Positions 21,369 to 32,845 of a stretch of 64,000 nucleotides of DNA are shown here, in pieces; the first letter of the stretch is position 1; every line of letters begins with the position of its first letter. A program made the position numbers and the translations under genes. The stretch comes from Aselliscus stoliczkanus (taxonomy: Eukaryota > Chordata > Mammalia > Chiroptera > Hipposideridae), in contig CM066728.1 of NCBI GenBank assembly GCA_033961575.1, positions 109,200,852-109,264,851 of the forward strand, given 5' to 3'. The notes under the pieces were generated by a model that had not been told where the DNA came from, searched no databases, and saw nothing but the letters and a program-made list of their open reading frames with translations.

Positions 21369-21515
21369 CTTATTTGTGGCCCTATTTGTTCAGCTCTACA
21401 AAATTTGCAGTGCACATTTCAGAATTTGAGAACGAAGAGGCAGCCACGCAGCGTGACCAGGGCCCACGGGAGCGACCTGACGGGCCTGGCACACAAGGGC
21501 CATGCCCTTCCCACC

Positions 21516-21617
21516 TGCTTCCTGCCTGGTGTTCAGTGGGACCTGCTGCGTGACGGAGGCACATCATGCTTCCTGCCTGGTGTTCAGTGGGACCTGCTGC
21601 GTGACGGAGGCACATCA
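21516..21617 (+). repeat. 51-bp tandem duplication
   Basis: Two adjacent, apparently identical 51-bp units (21516-21566 and 21567-21617), each beginning 'tgcttcctgcctggtgttca' and ending 'ggaggcacatca'. Since 51 is divisible by three, a 125-codon frame (21345-21722) reads through both and repeats the same residues. I have no other reason to think it codes. Confidence 0.95.
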
Positions 21618-21936
21618 TGTATGTCTGCGAAACGAATGCACACCCTACACCACTGTCGTCTTCCACAAATTCCTTTAAGAAGGAGGGGGAAAACCTTGAA
21701 GTGCTTTAAAAATTTCTTGTAGCTAGTTCATCTTCATCTACTTTATCTACAGAAGCCAACAAGCACAGTTGGAACAAATAGGTTAATAAAACGAAGCCAG
21801 ATGGCCAGTCATTAATTTTATTGCTTCTCTGCAGCCGTTAGAGATTTATCTTTTACAGTCTTACACTAATCAGGGTGCAAACTCCCCTGAAGCCATTTGG
21901 TGTCTTGGCAAGTAAGCCAGGCCCATGAATTTCTAA

Positions 21937-21988
21937 GAACACCGCACCCACATTGTCCCTGTGAACACCGCACCCACATTGTCCCTGT
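21937..21988 (+). repeat. 26-bp tandem duplication
   Basis: Two adjacent identical 26-bp units starting 'gaacaccgcacccacattgt' (21937-21962 and 21963-21988). It lies 320 bp from the 51-bp duplication. Confidence 0.95.
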
Positions 21989-22844
21989 AAGCTCCTCCCA
22001 TCCTGATAATGCTCCTGAGAAAGCAGGGCTCCTGAAAACACCACTCTAAAACTGGGGAATTAGAAGCACGCTTTGATGCTGTATGCTTTTGTTAATTTTT
22101 ATTTATCCCAACTGAAATGTGTGAACGTAAGCACTGTGCTTCAGGTAGATTTGGACACCTGTGAAGAGTAAAATGAGCTTCCAGCCCAGAGGGTATGGGA
22201 CACCGGTCTTCCCTCCCTCCCCCACCCCCAACACACGGAAGTGACAGAGAACAGGTGACAGGGAAGGTTAGGACGACATAACTGAGCACAGAAGCAGGAC
22301 ATACATTTTTGTCAACATAAAAGGAAAAGAAGCACAAAGGGGAAACTGAGGCTGACGTGCACCAGCTGCTCGCCAGCTCTGAGGGCAGACAGGAGCGTCT
22401 GGAGGGGTGACTCTGTTAGGTACTTGGGGATCAAAGCCAAGCCCCCATCCGAATGGGCTTGGATCAGGCCCCCGTCCGGCACAGGAAGGGCGAGGCTAGG
22501 AAGCAACACGCCAGGGCTCCTGGGGGCTGCCCGTCCAGGAGGCGAGAGGGAGCTGGTCCCGTCTTACAAGCAGAACCCGAGTCTGGGCGACACAAGGCTG
22601 TTTGGTGACAACTCAGGGCCCAAAGCGTCAGGACCACACTTGATTCTGGACTGTGGGCTCTGGAGAAATGAGGCTGGGGGCTCCACAAATGACTAGACAG
22701 CCAGGCCAACAGAGAAGGGAGGGAGATGAGGGAGGGGAAAATGGAAAAGGGAAGAGGGACCTATCAGGGCAAGCCCGCGAACCAGGAGTCAGAGACGCAA
22801 ACGCTAGGAACGACACACAGCCAAACCAGCCACCAGGAAACGAA
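21989..22844. other. Unassigned GC-richer stretch
   Basis: About 850 bp with many overlapping 60-90 codon frames on both strands, none with a recognised domain. No repeat identified. Confidence 0.4.
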
Positions 22845-23600
22845 ACAATTCCAGATGAAATAAAAATAATTTAAAAATGTGCAAAGGGGGTTTAAGAGGA
22901 GAATATTTTGGTACTCGGCAATTACAGTAAGAAATACAATCCATGAATAAAATTAGACGTTGTGAAACAAAAACAGAGGGTAATAGCCATGAAAAATAGT
23001 CAGTCAAAAATCCTGGAAATTAAAAAAGTTGTTTGTGAGTTACAAACACACACAAAAAAGAATAAACACATAGACAACAAATTTTTAAAAATGAAAGACT
23101 TAGAGAGGTGTTAGCTATAGCAACTGCGGTAGTAACCTTTTATAATATAAGCTGTACACTTTCAGTTTACACAAGGTTATATGTCAATTGTCACTCAATA
23201 AGCTGGAGGGGGATTAAGGAATTAGAAAATATTTCTGAAATGTATTAATAACATACAACACAGAAATAAAAAGTTTAAAATATGGAGAAGACATAGAGAA
23301 TCTACACACACCACTGTGTTAATGTAAAACATAACTGAGATTTAAAGAAATCTTGAAACCTACTAGATTGAAAATACTGATTACCTGCAAAGAAACCAGC
23401 AATTAGTTTGAAAGCTAACATTTCATCAATGACAAAGGATGACAAAAATGTCAGAAGACAATAACATCTTCCAAGCACTCAGGGGAAACATCAGATAAGA
23501 AGCTATCATTCTAAAAGAAAAGGAAAGGAAAGATTTTTAGAATGTAAAAACAGGAGCATTTACTATCACCCTTGACCATTTCTATATAATGTTCTAGAAC
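22845..23600 (+). mobile_element. Degraded L1 fragments
   Basis: A-rich sense text such as 'caattccagatgaaataaaa', 'tacaatccatgaataaaatt', then an L1-like terminus at 23140-23220 ('tataagctgtacactttcag', 'gttatatgtcaattgtcact', 'caataagctggaggggg'). Further L1-like text follows: 'catttcatcaatgacaaagg' and 'taacatcttccaagcactca'. At least two L1 pieces appear to be joined. All frames are broken. Confidence 0.5.
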
Positions 23601-24121
23601 TAATACAGTGTGCATTCAAGAGCAGGGGTCTCCCTCCGTGAATGAATGCTCCATCTGCGGCAGAGCATGACTGCAGTACCTGAGAAGGCCCTCAGGCATA
23701 GAGGAGGGTGACACCGACTCTTGGGGTGAGGATATCAGCCTGCAGGGACACATCTGAGCTCAGAACTAGGAGGGCGGAAGGCTTGTGGAGGGTGACAGCA
23801 ATAGCATCTGCTACATGTTGACAGAATTGAAATTGCCCACTGGAAGAAAGGTTATCAGATTGGCTTCAAAAACTCGTCACATGTCACTTAAAAGACACCC
23901 CCAACAAATGAAGCAGAAAGTTTCAAAATATGTGGCATGAAAAAAATATATACTGAACAGAAGTCCTTACACTTGTGATAAGAGTATGCACAGAGGAGCT
24001 TGCTAGAGCTATGGCTGTAATGACAACAAACCAAATACCATTGTTTTCATCAAAAGAAGAGCTAAATAAACTGCAGTATAGTCACATAAAGAATACTGCA
24101 CTGCATCTAGACCACAAGTAT
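23601..24121. other. Unassigned stretch, partly L1-like
   Basis: Bases 23601-23880 show nothing recognisable. Bases 24060-24118 ('aaataaactgcagtatagtc', 'cataaagaatactgcactgc') resemble the L1 'aaataaattatggtacatcc ... ggaatactat' segment, with a related piece beyond the SINE at 24890-25060. Confidence 0.4.
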
Positions 24122-24129
24122 GAAAATCA

Positions 24130-24544
24130 GGGGCCAGCCAAGTGGCGCATTGGTTAGGAGCTGGCTTGGGATGCCAGTTCTGAGCAGCAGGGCCCCGGTT
24201 CGGATCCCACATATAAGGGCCAGTGACACAACAGCTCCACCTGGTTCCCTCTATAGCTAAGATGGCCGGCGATGGTGTGGGCTGCAGCCCCTGCTGCAGT
24301 GGGCTGCCATAGGCTACAGTGAGTGGCCGGCAGTCAGCGTGAGCTGCCAATAGCCGCGGTGAGCGACCATCCAGAGGCCAGCGACCCATCTGCCTCACCC
24401 AGGAAGAGCGCAATGACGATACCAACATGGGCCAATGAAGCAATGTCCTCCACAACTAGACAGAAGAACAAAAGGACAGTAACTTGTCTGTTCACCTTCC
24501 CCAGTTCCCTAATAAAATCTTAAAAAAAAAAGAAAAGAAAGAAA
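24130..24544 (+). mobile_element. Long-form tRNA-derived SINE
   Basis: Same architecture as the 19433 copy: head 'ggccagccaagtggcgcatt', B box 'gttcggatccc', body with 'gcagcccctgctgcagtggg' and 'accaacatgggccaatgaag', end 'agttccctaataaaatctta' then A/G-rich tail. It has a short insertion ('ctgagcagcag') in the anticodon arm and lacks one 'cagccagtgtgag' step. Short target duplication gaaaatca at 24122-24129 and 24545-24552. Confidence 0.9.
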
Positions 24545-24552
24545 GAAAATCA

Positions 24553-25358
24553 AAGGGGAAAATCTAGTGGTAACATTTTGCCTCCCTAATCTAGTCAACA
24601 GGACAGAAGTAGTATTGCTCTGTAAGTATACAAATAATTTATATTTCAGTATACTTCACTAATTTCAATTTGTCTTCTAAATAATGCAACATTTTTGAAC
24701 TCATAATATTGCTATATATTTATGACTGGCCATATTCATGATGAAGTTTTCCTTGAATTGATTTGCCATGAGAAGTTTTCCAATAAGGAATAGAGAATTT
24801 TAAACATATTTTAAACAATAGAAAAATTTAACAATAGAATTTTAAACGATAGAATTAAATTAAACAATAGAATTTTAAACACTAGAGACATTTATAAAAA
24901 ATCATATGCACAAAGATGTTCACTGGTTTTACTAGTAATTAGAAGTTAAATATTCTGCTTAAGTAAATGGTTGCATGTTTTCAAAGGACGCAGGCATTAA
25001 AAATGAAGGATATGCAGAGAAAGTTTCTGAACTAGTATACATAAAATGATTCTAATTAAATTCAGAGAGAGAGAGAAGTAAACAGAAAAATAAAGCAGAA
25101 AAATCAACATAGGGTGAAAGAAAAGAATTCAGGAAACGGTGATAATAGAAACTGATGAAATAAGCTGATTAACTGAAAAGCCTACCACTCACCACAGCAG
25201 CCAAAAAAAAGAAAGAAAAAGAAAAAGAAATATTTAGACTTAAATAAAACAGACAATGTACAAGATTTCTATGTGGAAAACCACAAAACACTGAGGGGGA
25301 AAAAATCAAGGAAAACCTCAATAAATAGAGAAATACACCATTTCATGACGGTGTTTGT
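24553..25358. other. A/T-rich stretch with an L1-like piece
   Basis: About 800 bp, very A/T-rich. Bases 24890-25060 ('cacaaagatgttcactggtt', 'agtaaatggttgcatg', 'cattaaaaatgaaggatatg') follow the order of a sense L1 ORF2/3'-UTR segment. The rest is unassigned; small AGA/AAAG-rich patches occur at 25065-25075 and 25205-25230. Confidence 0.45.
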
Positions 25359-25370
25359 AAAAGCTGATGG

Positions 25371-25495
25371 GGGCCGGCCGAGTGGCGCGGAGTTAAGCGC
25401 TGGCCTGGGAAGCCAGCGGCCCCAGTTCGGGTCCCACATATGAGGGCCAGTGACACTGCCCTCAAAAAACAAACAAATAAACAAACAAACAAACA
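25371..25495 (+). mobile_element. Short tRNA-derived SINE with AAAC tail
   Basis: Head 'gggccggccgagtggcgcgg', missing a few bases of the D arm ('cggagttaagcgc'), intact 'gaagccagcggccccagttc', end 'tgacactgccctc', tail of CAAA units. A 12-bp target duplication (aaaagctgatgg / aaaagcggatgg) lies at 25359-25370 and 25496-25507. The right flank ('gtaagttatgtctcaataaa', 25541-25560) looks like an L1 3' end, so the SINE landed in an older L1 tail. Confidence 0.93.
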
Positions 25496-25585
25496 AAAAG
25501 CGGATGGAACTGTACCATGAAGAGGGTGGGTTTCACTCCATGTAAGTTATGTCTCAATAAATGACTTAATATTTAAAAGAAGCTG

Positions 25586-27284
25586 AGATCTTTCTCTTAA
25601 TTCCTATGTCCACAAGAGTAAGAGTCTGGCATCTGGGTGTCGTTGAGCAAAGAAACCCCTTGAAAAGTGCAGCTAATTCATCCTGCTAGGGACGGTTTGG
25701 GGGTAGGAAATTGCAAGAGAAATGGCTCATTTCCTGGGAAAGGAGAGACGCAGACCCTAAGACACAGGCAGGGAAGCGGGGACAGAGGGCCCTGTGCGGT
25801 ACAGTGAAGGCAACGTAATAAAGATCACTGTCTCCCTGGGGTACCCTGCATTCTGAAACCCGGGTGGAGAACTTGGAGCGCTACGTGGGAACAAAGGTTG
25901 CTCAGAGCATTGAGGAAAGAAAGTGAATTAACAGATTCCAAAGCACATGTGCTGGCTCCCTCTAATAAGAAGCTTAAACCAATTCAGTTGAACCCATACT
26001 GTCAGACTCTGGGCTGCCCTGGGGCCAGATCAATGGAGACGCCTCGCAGGGCAGGTGCCCCCAGGAAGGCTCCCAGTTAAACAAAGGCACTCAACAGACT
26101 GACACCCTTAGAGCTGCCCCATTGGCTGCGGCTCCCAGGACGCCCAGGGAAACCACAACCCTTAGAGGGTGACCACGCTGAGAGCCCCCAGGCACCTGGG
26201 TAACTGCGTCTTGTGCTTACGAGCTGGGGCCAGGCTCTTCCCATGAATGTATTTTTTCAACTGGCTGAACTACTTGCTTTCCTTAGCAGCTGCAAGAGCT
26301 CATGTGGGGAATATAAGCAGCGAGGGAAACTCAAGGATGCCTCAAAATGAGGTTGGATGCTGGAGCATCTCTGCAAACAAGGATGCTTGGGAAAGGCTGG
26401 TATTTGAACAGGCAGAGGCCCGCCATGGCCATCCTGTCCGGTCTATCAGTCTCATTCCCTTGGGCATCGGCCCACAAGCTCGTTCAGACACTGAATGCCC
26501 AGGCATTGGGGCACGGAATGGAATGAGCTGCAGGGTCCAGTACGATGACCAGGGACAAAAAGGAAGGGAAAAGACCTAACGTGTTCTCTTGAACTTTTTA
26601 ATAAGACTCAAATCTCTAAGCCTGTGCACAGAAACTGGCAATTCTATCCACAATAGATGGCTTTTTGTCACCAAAAGCCTACTAATGTTAATGAAAAAGC
26701 TAAAGCATTTCTTTGCAAAGTAAGTTTGAAAAGGAGCCTCTTACTAAAATATTCGAAAAACAATATGGTTATATAAAACTAGAGAATATTAAAGAATTTT
26801 AAAATCTGCATTAAAATGAAAATGAGAAAGTCACTTTATAACCCCCACAGGTACTGAATTTTATAGGAAACCGAGATAATGACGCAGAACAGAAATCTTC
26901 ACAGTCAATATTCATTATTAACTGGAAACCTGTGAAACTTTAATGATATGGTCTAACTCACTCCTTTCCTTTTTGTCCTTATTTCCACTTAGATGAACGT
27001 GAGGAAACTATAGAAGACAAAGTGGATCACTACTAAAATTACTTAGAAAGTATCAAATTTTGGATAACGAGAATGCAGTGTGGGTGTCAGAGCAGAGCTG
27101 AAGGTCACGGAGGGTCAACCAGGATGGAAAATGCAGACCAAGGGAATATTTACATTAAGGTCAAGTTCAATAGCACACGATTTTTTCATAGAGAAATCAA
27201 CAGACATTCTTGGTTAATCATTGTATGAACCCTGAAATAAATGACTTGATTCATAGTTTCCAAAAATGAAAGCAAATCGAATAC
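25586..27284. other. Unassigned single-copy stretch
   Basis: About 1.7 kb with no recognised repeat or gene. A 110-codon frame (26247-26579) begins with an ATG but has no known domain. Composition is moderate GC to 26580, then A/T-rich. Confidence 0.4.
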
Positions 27285-27375
27285 CTTGCAAGTGGTGAAT
27301 GGATAAACCAATTGTGGTCCATCCCTACAACGGAATGCTACTCAGCAATGAAAATGAGCAAACTTATTCATGCAT
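27285..27375 (+). mobile_element. L1 ORF2 3' fragment
   Basis: 'caagtggtgaatggataaac', 'caattgtggtccatccctac' and 'aacggaatgctactcagcaa' match the conserved L1 text 'gaatggataaa ... tggtacatccatacaatgga ... atactactcagcaat'. Confidence 0.75.
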
Positions 27376-27499
27376 CACGTGACAATTTCATTAACCCTTC
27401 ATTGTTCTCCTCCCATCCCTGCCAAAACATGGAATAATATCTCTCGGTGAATAACAATAAAAACAATCAAAAAAGGATCACGGCCTATAGCAATCCCAT

Positions 27500-27710
27500 G
27501 TTTACTCTATGCTGAGCATTGTTCCAAATGTGTTACATATACTCTCTCATTTAATCCTCACAATGTCTCTATGAAGGAGGTCCAGCAACTATCATTTTTA
27601 AATGAGAAAATCCAAGAACAGGAAAGTCACTGACTTGCTCAAGGTCACACAGCCAATAATTGGCACAGTCAGGACTCAAGCCCCACCTGTATTAGCATCA
27701 TCTGAACGCT
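27500..27710 (-). repeat. MIR SINE, antisense
   Basis: 'ctctcatttaatcctcacaa', 'tgtctctatgaaggaggt', 'actgacttgctcaaggtcac', 'acagccaataattggcacag' and 'caggactcaagccccacc' are reverse-complement MIR in order. This is one of the better-preserved copies. Confidence 0.88.
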
Positions 27711-28569
27711 CCAGCATTTGAAACTACCTGCTTCTTCTGAGAGCCTGGCTTTTCCTGAACTTCCCCAAAAGTTCTCCTTGGCTCAGGATTTCTTCTGCAG
27801 AAACCCTGCTCTGAAATGCTAAATCATGCCTTAGAAGATGGACAATTCCTCCAGATTGGACAGGAAAATGTATGCCGACCTGGCATAAGTTGCTTCTAGA
27901 TTTGCATAAATTAAAGTTATTTATGACATACTGTCATCATTTTTAAGTTGTTCATTTTAGACACGCTAGCTTCCTTTGAAAGCATGCCTCATATGTTTCC
28001 ATATGAATATTCCATTGTGTTGACAATCACCTAATAAATACACATTTTAACTGGGGCGGAGGTGGGGACTGGTCTCTACATTTGTTTTCTTGGCATTTTC
28101 AAGCAGAATCATCAGTAAAACTGAGAAAAAGAAATGCCACATGTCCCAGACCAACACGTGCTGGACACTGTCCATAGCAGTGAGCCCAGGAGTGGGGGCA
28201 AACGCCTTCCAGCCCCTTGAGGCCAAGAGTGGGAAAGGAGGGCCACCTGCAGACAAGCTCCTCGGAGGAGCCTTCCTGCCATTTATGTAGCTGTGTGTAT
28301 CTGTCCCCTGGTGCAGAAGGCAGGTGCAAGAGAAATTGTTTAAGAGCTTGCAATACAAGTTGAAGACTGTTTTCAAGGTATTGGGTCTTCTGTTCCTACT
28401 GAACCATGCTGTTTTTACATTACATGACAACAGTACAGAAGCAATGGATGACCAAAGAGCTCTGAAACCTTTGCAGGCTAGGAAATCAAGAAAGGGGCTG
28501 GTTTTAGTGCATCTTTAGGATTGCATTCCTATGTTCATAGAACAGAAGCACTAGAAGAGGCATGTGCAC
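27711..28569. other. Unassigned single-copy stretch
   Basis: About 860 bp. A 127-codon antisense frame (28047-28430) and other overlapping frames show no known motif. No repeat identified. Confidence 0.4.
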
Positions 28570-28685
28570 AGAGTAAACCCAGTCTTACAGATGAAAAAGC
28601 TGAGACTGGAGGCTCACTTACTTGCATAAAGTCCCAGAGGAAGTTATTTCCTGAGCCATTCCCGTTTGAACACAGAATATTATCC
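28570..28685 (-). repeat. MIR SINE, antisense
   Basis: 'cttacagatgaaaaagctga', 'gactggaggctcacttactt' and 'gcataaagtcccagaggaag' fit reverse-complement MIR ('tttacagatgaggaaactga', 'cttgcccaaggtcacac'). Confidence 0.65.
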
Positions 28686-28964
28686 ACAGGTAAATGTGCA
28701 CATAAACACATCATAGGTGAACGAGGAGAAATGTAACACATGAACGAGAGCTAGGACAACTACACGAAGAACTGAAGTCTGGGATCTTGGACAAGTTCAA
28801 AGACTGTATTCTACTACAATAGTTGCGCCACCCTGCGAGGATGCAGGGAGGCGGCTTGGGGGAAGAAAAGGGGATGGGGCGTGCGGTCAGCTGTGAGGAT
28901 AAATGTCCCTGAGAATCAGCGCCTCTTTCCACTGAGCCTAAGGGTAAGCCTGGCCTACCCGGCT

Positions 28965-29045
28965 GCCAAGTTACTGCAAAGATCAAATGGCACAGTCTAG
29001 GGGACTTTTTAAAGAGAGAAGCACTGTTCAAATGTTAGCTCTTAG
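28965..29045 (+). repeat. MIR 3'-end fragment
   Basis: 'gttactgcaaagatcaaatg', 'gcacagtctagggg' and 'gagaagcactgttcaaatgt' resemble the MIR 3' portion. Weak. The neighbouring stretch 29046-29289 holds a T-rich run (29180-29210) and an 8-bp-arm palindrome at 29236-29254. Confidence 0.4.
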
Positions 29046-29289
29046 CATCGGGACTTTAGCCATTAATTTGCAGGCTGGGAGAATCCGAGAGATGGCATTC
29101 CTCCTTGTTATGTTGTTAGGGTTAAAGCTAAGTGTGGCAATAAAGTAGAACAACGGTTATTATTGGGGGGAAGAAGTTTTTTCCTTCTTCTTCTTTTTCT
29201 TTTTTTTTTAAATGGCCCTGAGTAGCCATTGGAGTTGATCACATGCTGTGATCATTGACATCAACTGGGAGAACCCCAGCTTACTTTTA

Positions 29290-30620
29290 TTAATAGTATA
29301 ATGATTCCCCTTTTCAACTCAATCCCCCAGCCCATCTTCTGACTTCCCCACCATGGGGACCACTGTTACTTGATAAATATCCTTCCAACCCACCCTCCAC
29401 AACAATATCTCCTTGTGTTCATCCACGTATAGTACTGCTGTTGGTTGTGTGTGTTTTAATTTATTTCCAAGATTATCATGGATTAAATTTCATCTCTGCA
29501 TTGCTCTTTTCACAGCAACATTTGTTACTACCATCACGCAAGGATACGCTTCCTCCTGTGTCTCTGCATGGCACTCCGCCCTGTACACGCACCACACCCC
29601 ATTTATCCATCCCCTCCTACTGAGCACCTAGCCTGCCTCTGATTCTTTGCTGCCAGGCCCACATCTCCTTAGACGTTTAGGCAGAGTTCTTGGAGAATAT
29701 AAAATAAGCAGTGAAATTGCTGAGGTGTGTGATATCTATATGCTCAGCCTCACTAAGCACTACAGATTGCTTTTTACTGTGGCTGTCAGTGTTGGCTTCC
29801 GGCAGAGGAGCAGGAGGGCTCCATTTCTGCCACAGCCCCCAAGTACAGCAGTGGGAATTATTCCCGCTTCCTCATTCATTACCACACTTTTTATTTGTAC
29901 ATTTTTTTGTTCCTTGATCAATTTTGCCAGATCCTTTCAAAGAACCAGCTTTTGATTATGTTGTTCAACTCAACTGTTTTTTGTCTTGTTTTGTTTTGTT
30001 TTATGTTGTTTGTTGGGGTTTGTTTTCTAATTTACTTAGTGATGAGGGATTCCTGGCATAGCTTACTTTATCACAACTTACTTTGATCTATCAAATTAAA
30101 GTCAAAGTTATTAACTAACTACAAGTGTATAGTTATCTATTCTTCCCAGTTCTTCTATATTCTGAAGCCATGTTATTAGGTTTCAATAGGTTCATGATTT
30201 TTATCTTCTTGATTCTTTATCTTCTTGATCTTATCTGCTTGATTCTTGATCAAGCACAAACAAATATCAGTTTTGAGTAGTTCCTCAGCTTTATGTGTAA
30301 AATCCCTATTTTTCCTTCAAGATATATTTCACTTTAAAAGTTATCATTATCTGAAATTGCAATTACTGTACTGGCTTTCTTTTTACTTTAAATGTAGATA
30401 TTTGTATTGTTTATTTATTTATTTTTTAGTTGAGCCATTCTGCCACCTGTTGGCAGCTCAGTGGCTGCTCAGCTCGGGCCAGGAATCCAACTGGCAATCC
30501 TGTTGCTCAGGACTTGCACTCTTGAGCAAGCTCTTAACCAACTGAGTCACTCGGCCGGCCCTTGCATTGTTTATTTTTAACCTTTCTATATTCTTTGGTT
30601 GAGTCTCTCATGTCTCTATG
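29290..30620 (-). mobile_element. Old L1 ORF2 relic, antisense, split by a SINE
   Basis: Antisense L1 text recurs along the segment: 'cactgttacttgataaatat', 'cagtgaaattgctgaggtgt', 'tccatttctgccacagcccc', 'aaagaaccagcttttgatta', 'ggattcctggcatagcttac' and 'gaaattgcaattactgtact'. The stretch resumes after an inserted SINE with 'cctttctatattctttggtt'. Frames are broken throughout. Confidence 0.6.
30417..30561 (-). mobile_element. Variant tRNA-derived SINE inside the L1 relic
   Basis: Read on the minus strand it begins 'gggccggccgagtgactcag', then 'ttggttaagagcttgctcaa', later 'gcagccactgagctgcc' and an AAATA tail. The head relates to the other SINEs, but the anticodon-arm and following sequences differ, so it is a separate subfamily. 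A 15-bp target duplication (ttgtattgtttattt / ttgcattgtttattt) lies at 30402-30416 and 30562-30576, so it is younger than the L1 it splits. Confidence 0.9.
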
Positions 30621-32420
30621 TAAAAATAAATAGATTGCTTATAAATACAAACTGAAATCTTTTTTAAATAAACGTAAGTGGGTTAAATACTGTACTCCAA
30701 ATATGTGCAGATTGAACCACAGATTTAAGCTGTGTAACTGCTGAACTGATTTGTTTGAGCATAAATACACCCACCTCCTAAAATGCAACAACCTGTGTTT
30801 GAGCACAAATTGCAGTGGGCACTGAGATGGTATCGCTGTGGATAGCTGCCTATGTTTGCTCCCAGGGCTTCTGCATGGGTGGGGTTTTGTCAAGCAGAGT
30901 GAGAGCAGAAGCACTACAGTCTGCTAGATTTGAGAAAATGGGCTTCATCCTATTGTTAGAAAACAAATTTCAACTGAGTAAATTTTAAAGATCTTATTGG
31001 CTTTGTTCAATGATTCATGAACCCAGCAGCATCCAATCTAGCAGATAAAATAGCTCTGAGGAGCTTCACAAAAATAATGGAAGACTTTTAGAGGCAGAAA
31101 GAAGCAGAAACAAGGACGTTATTGTAGACAGCAAAGTTATTACTAGGTCACTTTCCTTTAGAAGATGGCAGGAGCATATCGGTCAGATTACCAAACTAGT
31201 GCTGATTAGCAGATTCCCAGCTAACTATTGTAGTTAAAGATTTCATTTCTGGGGGAGCCAAAACTATAATTAACTCTCAATTTGGAGATGTTAGGCTTAG
31301 GATAAGTGACTCCATTTTGAGCCAATTGCCTTGTTTTTTTTAACAGTACTAAGTTTCTAAATATATAATTGTCATATTTGTGTTATCAACAGTTTTATTT
31401 CTCTCTTCAAACCTTTAAAACTGAGAGGAAAAAATAGAAGGGATCAAAGTACTGGAACATCAAACTGATAGGAGATGTGGCATGCTGGGTGGTGGGTTGA
31501 GGGTGGAGGAGTGTCTGCCCTGCAGGCTCCCTGGGATTCCTGTCTGATTCCCAGGTGGGTTCTTGGGCTTCCCTTAATCTTGGGCATGCATTAGTTACTC
31601 CTTACTCCACTGTTGTTATAATTATTTGGCACATACTCATTATAGTAGTGATATTAATGAAGTAACTGCTTTATAATTTTCCATAGCTATGAATATAGCT
31701 AAGGTAAAAATCTGCATCTTTTTTCCACTTATTATTATATCACAAAATAAAATGTTTTCCCATGTAGTGCTACTTTGACTTCATTACCTGTTTCATATTT
31801 GTTTAATATTCTATCCAATTTATGTACTATATTTCAATTTCCACTCCCCCATTTTTGTTTGTATTTTGTTTCTACAATTTTAATAGCATTTCGCAAATTA
31901 CTTTCTACTACTATTTTTCTCTCTTGTCCTGGATAAATCCCTAAGGACCTGCAGGCAGGTTTTGATTAAACCACCTGGTTTTCTCCCGTAGAGACTTCAT
32001 CAATTTACTGACAATGGCAATATATGGGGAATGGATTCACTAGCATTTCATCAGAATTAGTTATTACTCATGTATAATCTTTGACAAATTAATGGGGCAA
32101 AATGGCCTGGTAACCACTTCTTGGATCTGGAAATAATGACTCCAGCCTGACTCAGCAACACAATGTTTTCCACCTGATTTTCTGTAAAAGTTGACCCAAA
32201 AAGTTGACATCACTTCACCTTGTTCCAAAAATATGGATTTGGATCAGACAGCTGGTTGTCTTTTTGATCTAAGTTAGAATTTGAAGCAGAGACTTTTTTT
32301 TTTTTAATTCTCTACAACCTAGCCTCCCTAAATGCCAGCACTGAATGGCTACCCAGTGTCTTTCACCTCCAAGGAGCTCATTTCTCTTGTGTTAAAATCA
32401 AACTCTTTTTGGGTTAAAAA
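30621..32420. other. Unassigned stretch; possible old repeat at 30950-31360
   Basis: No gene recognised. At 30950-31360 the text 'aaagatcttattggctttgt', 'tcaatgattcatgaaccc' and 'gataagtgactccattttga' feels like an old interspersed repeat, but I cannot name it. Bases 31600-31920 are A/T-rich. Confidence 0.35.
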
Positions 32421-32430
32421 AAATAACTAT

Positions 32431-32540
32431 AGGGCCGGCTGACTGGCGCAGTGGTTTAGCGCTGGCTTGGGAAACCAGCGGCCCTGGTTCGGGTCCCACA
32501 TATGAGGGCCAGTGACACTGCCCTCAAAAATAAAATAAAT
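32431..32540 (+). mobile_element. Short tRNA-derived SINE
   Basis: Head 'agggccggctgactggcgca', perfect core 'agcgctggcttgggaa', B box 'gttcgggtccc', end 'tgacactgccctc' and an A/T-rich tail. A 10-bp target duplication (aaataactat) lies at 32421-32430 and 32541-32550. Confidence 0.93.
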
Positions 32541-32689
32541 AAATAACTATTGCATTGTTTTGTACATCTGTAACATAATAATAATTTTTTTTTAAAAAAG
32601 TTAAAAAAAAAAGCTCAAAGAAGAGAAAGCAATATTTAACTTTAAATACTAAAAGGCATTCCTGAGAGTGGGAATTTGATATGATGAGT

Positions 32690-32845
32690 AATAGTATAGT
32701 CCCTGATATCAAACTGCCTAAGGTCAGATCCTCTCTCTGCCACTAACAAATTGATCGCTTCACTCTATAACATGAGATTTTTGTCACAATTATGTGTCAT
32801 GTATTAAAACCCCTTAACATAACACCTAGTACCTAGGTTAATATC
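32690..32845 (+). repeat. MIR SINE, sense
   Basis: 'ctgcctaaggtcagatcctc', 'tctctgccactaacaaattg', 'acatgagatttttgtcacaa', 'ttaaaaccccttaacataac' and 'acctagtacctagg' follow sense MIR. The next 700 bp (32846-33564) are unassigned. Confidence 0.7.

Noticed and set aside
20752..21415. Gly/Arg/Glu-rich and Pro/Ser/Leu-rich proteins of 171-196 residues
   Set aside because: They are direct translations of the polypurine tract on both strands.
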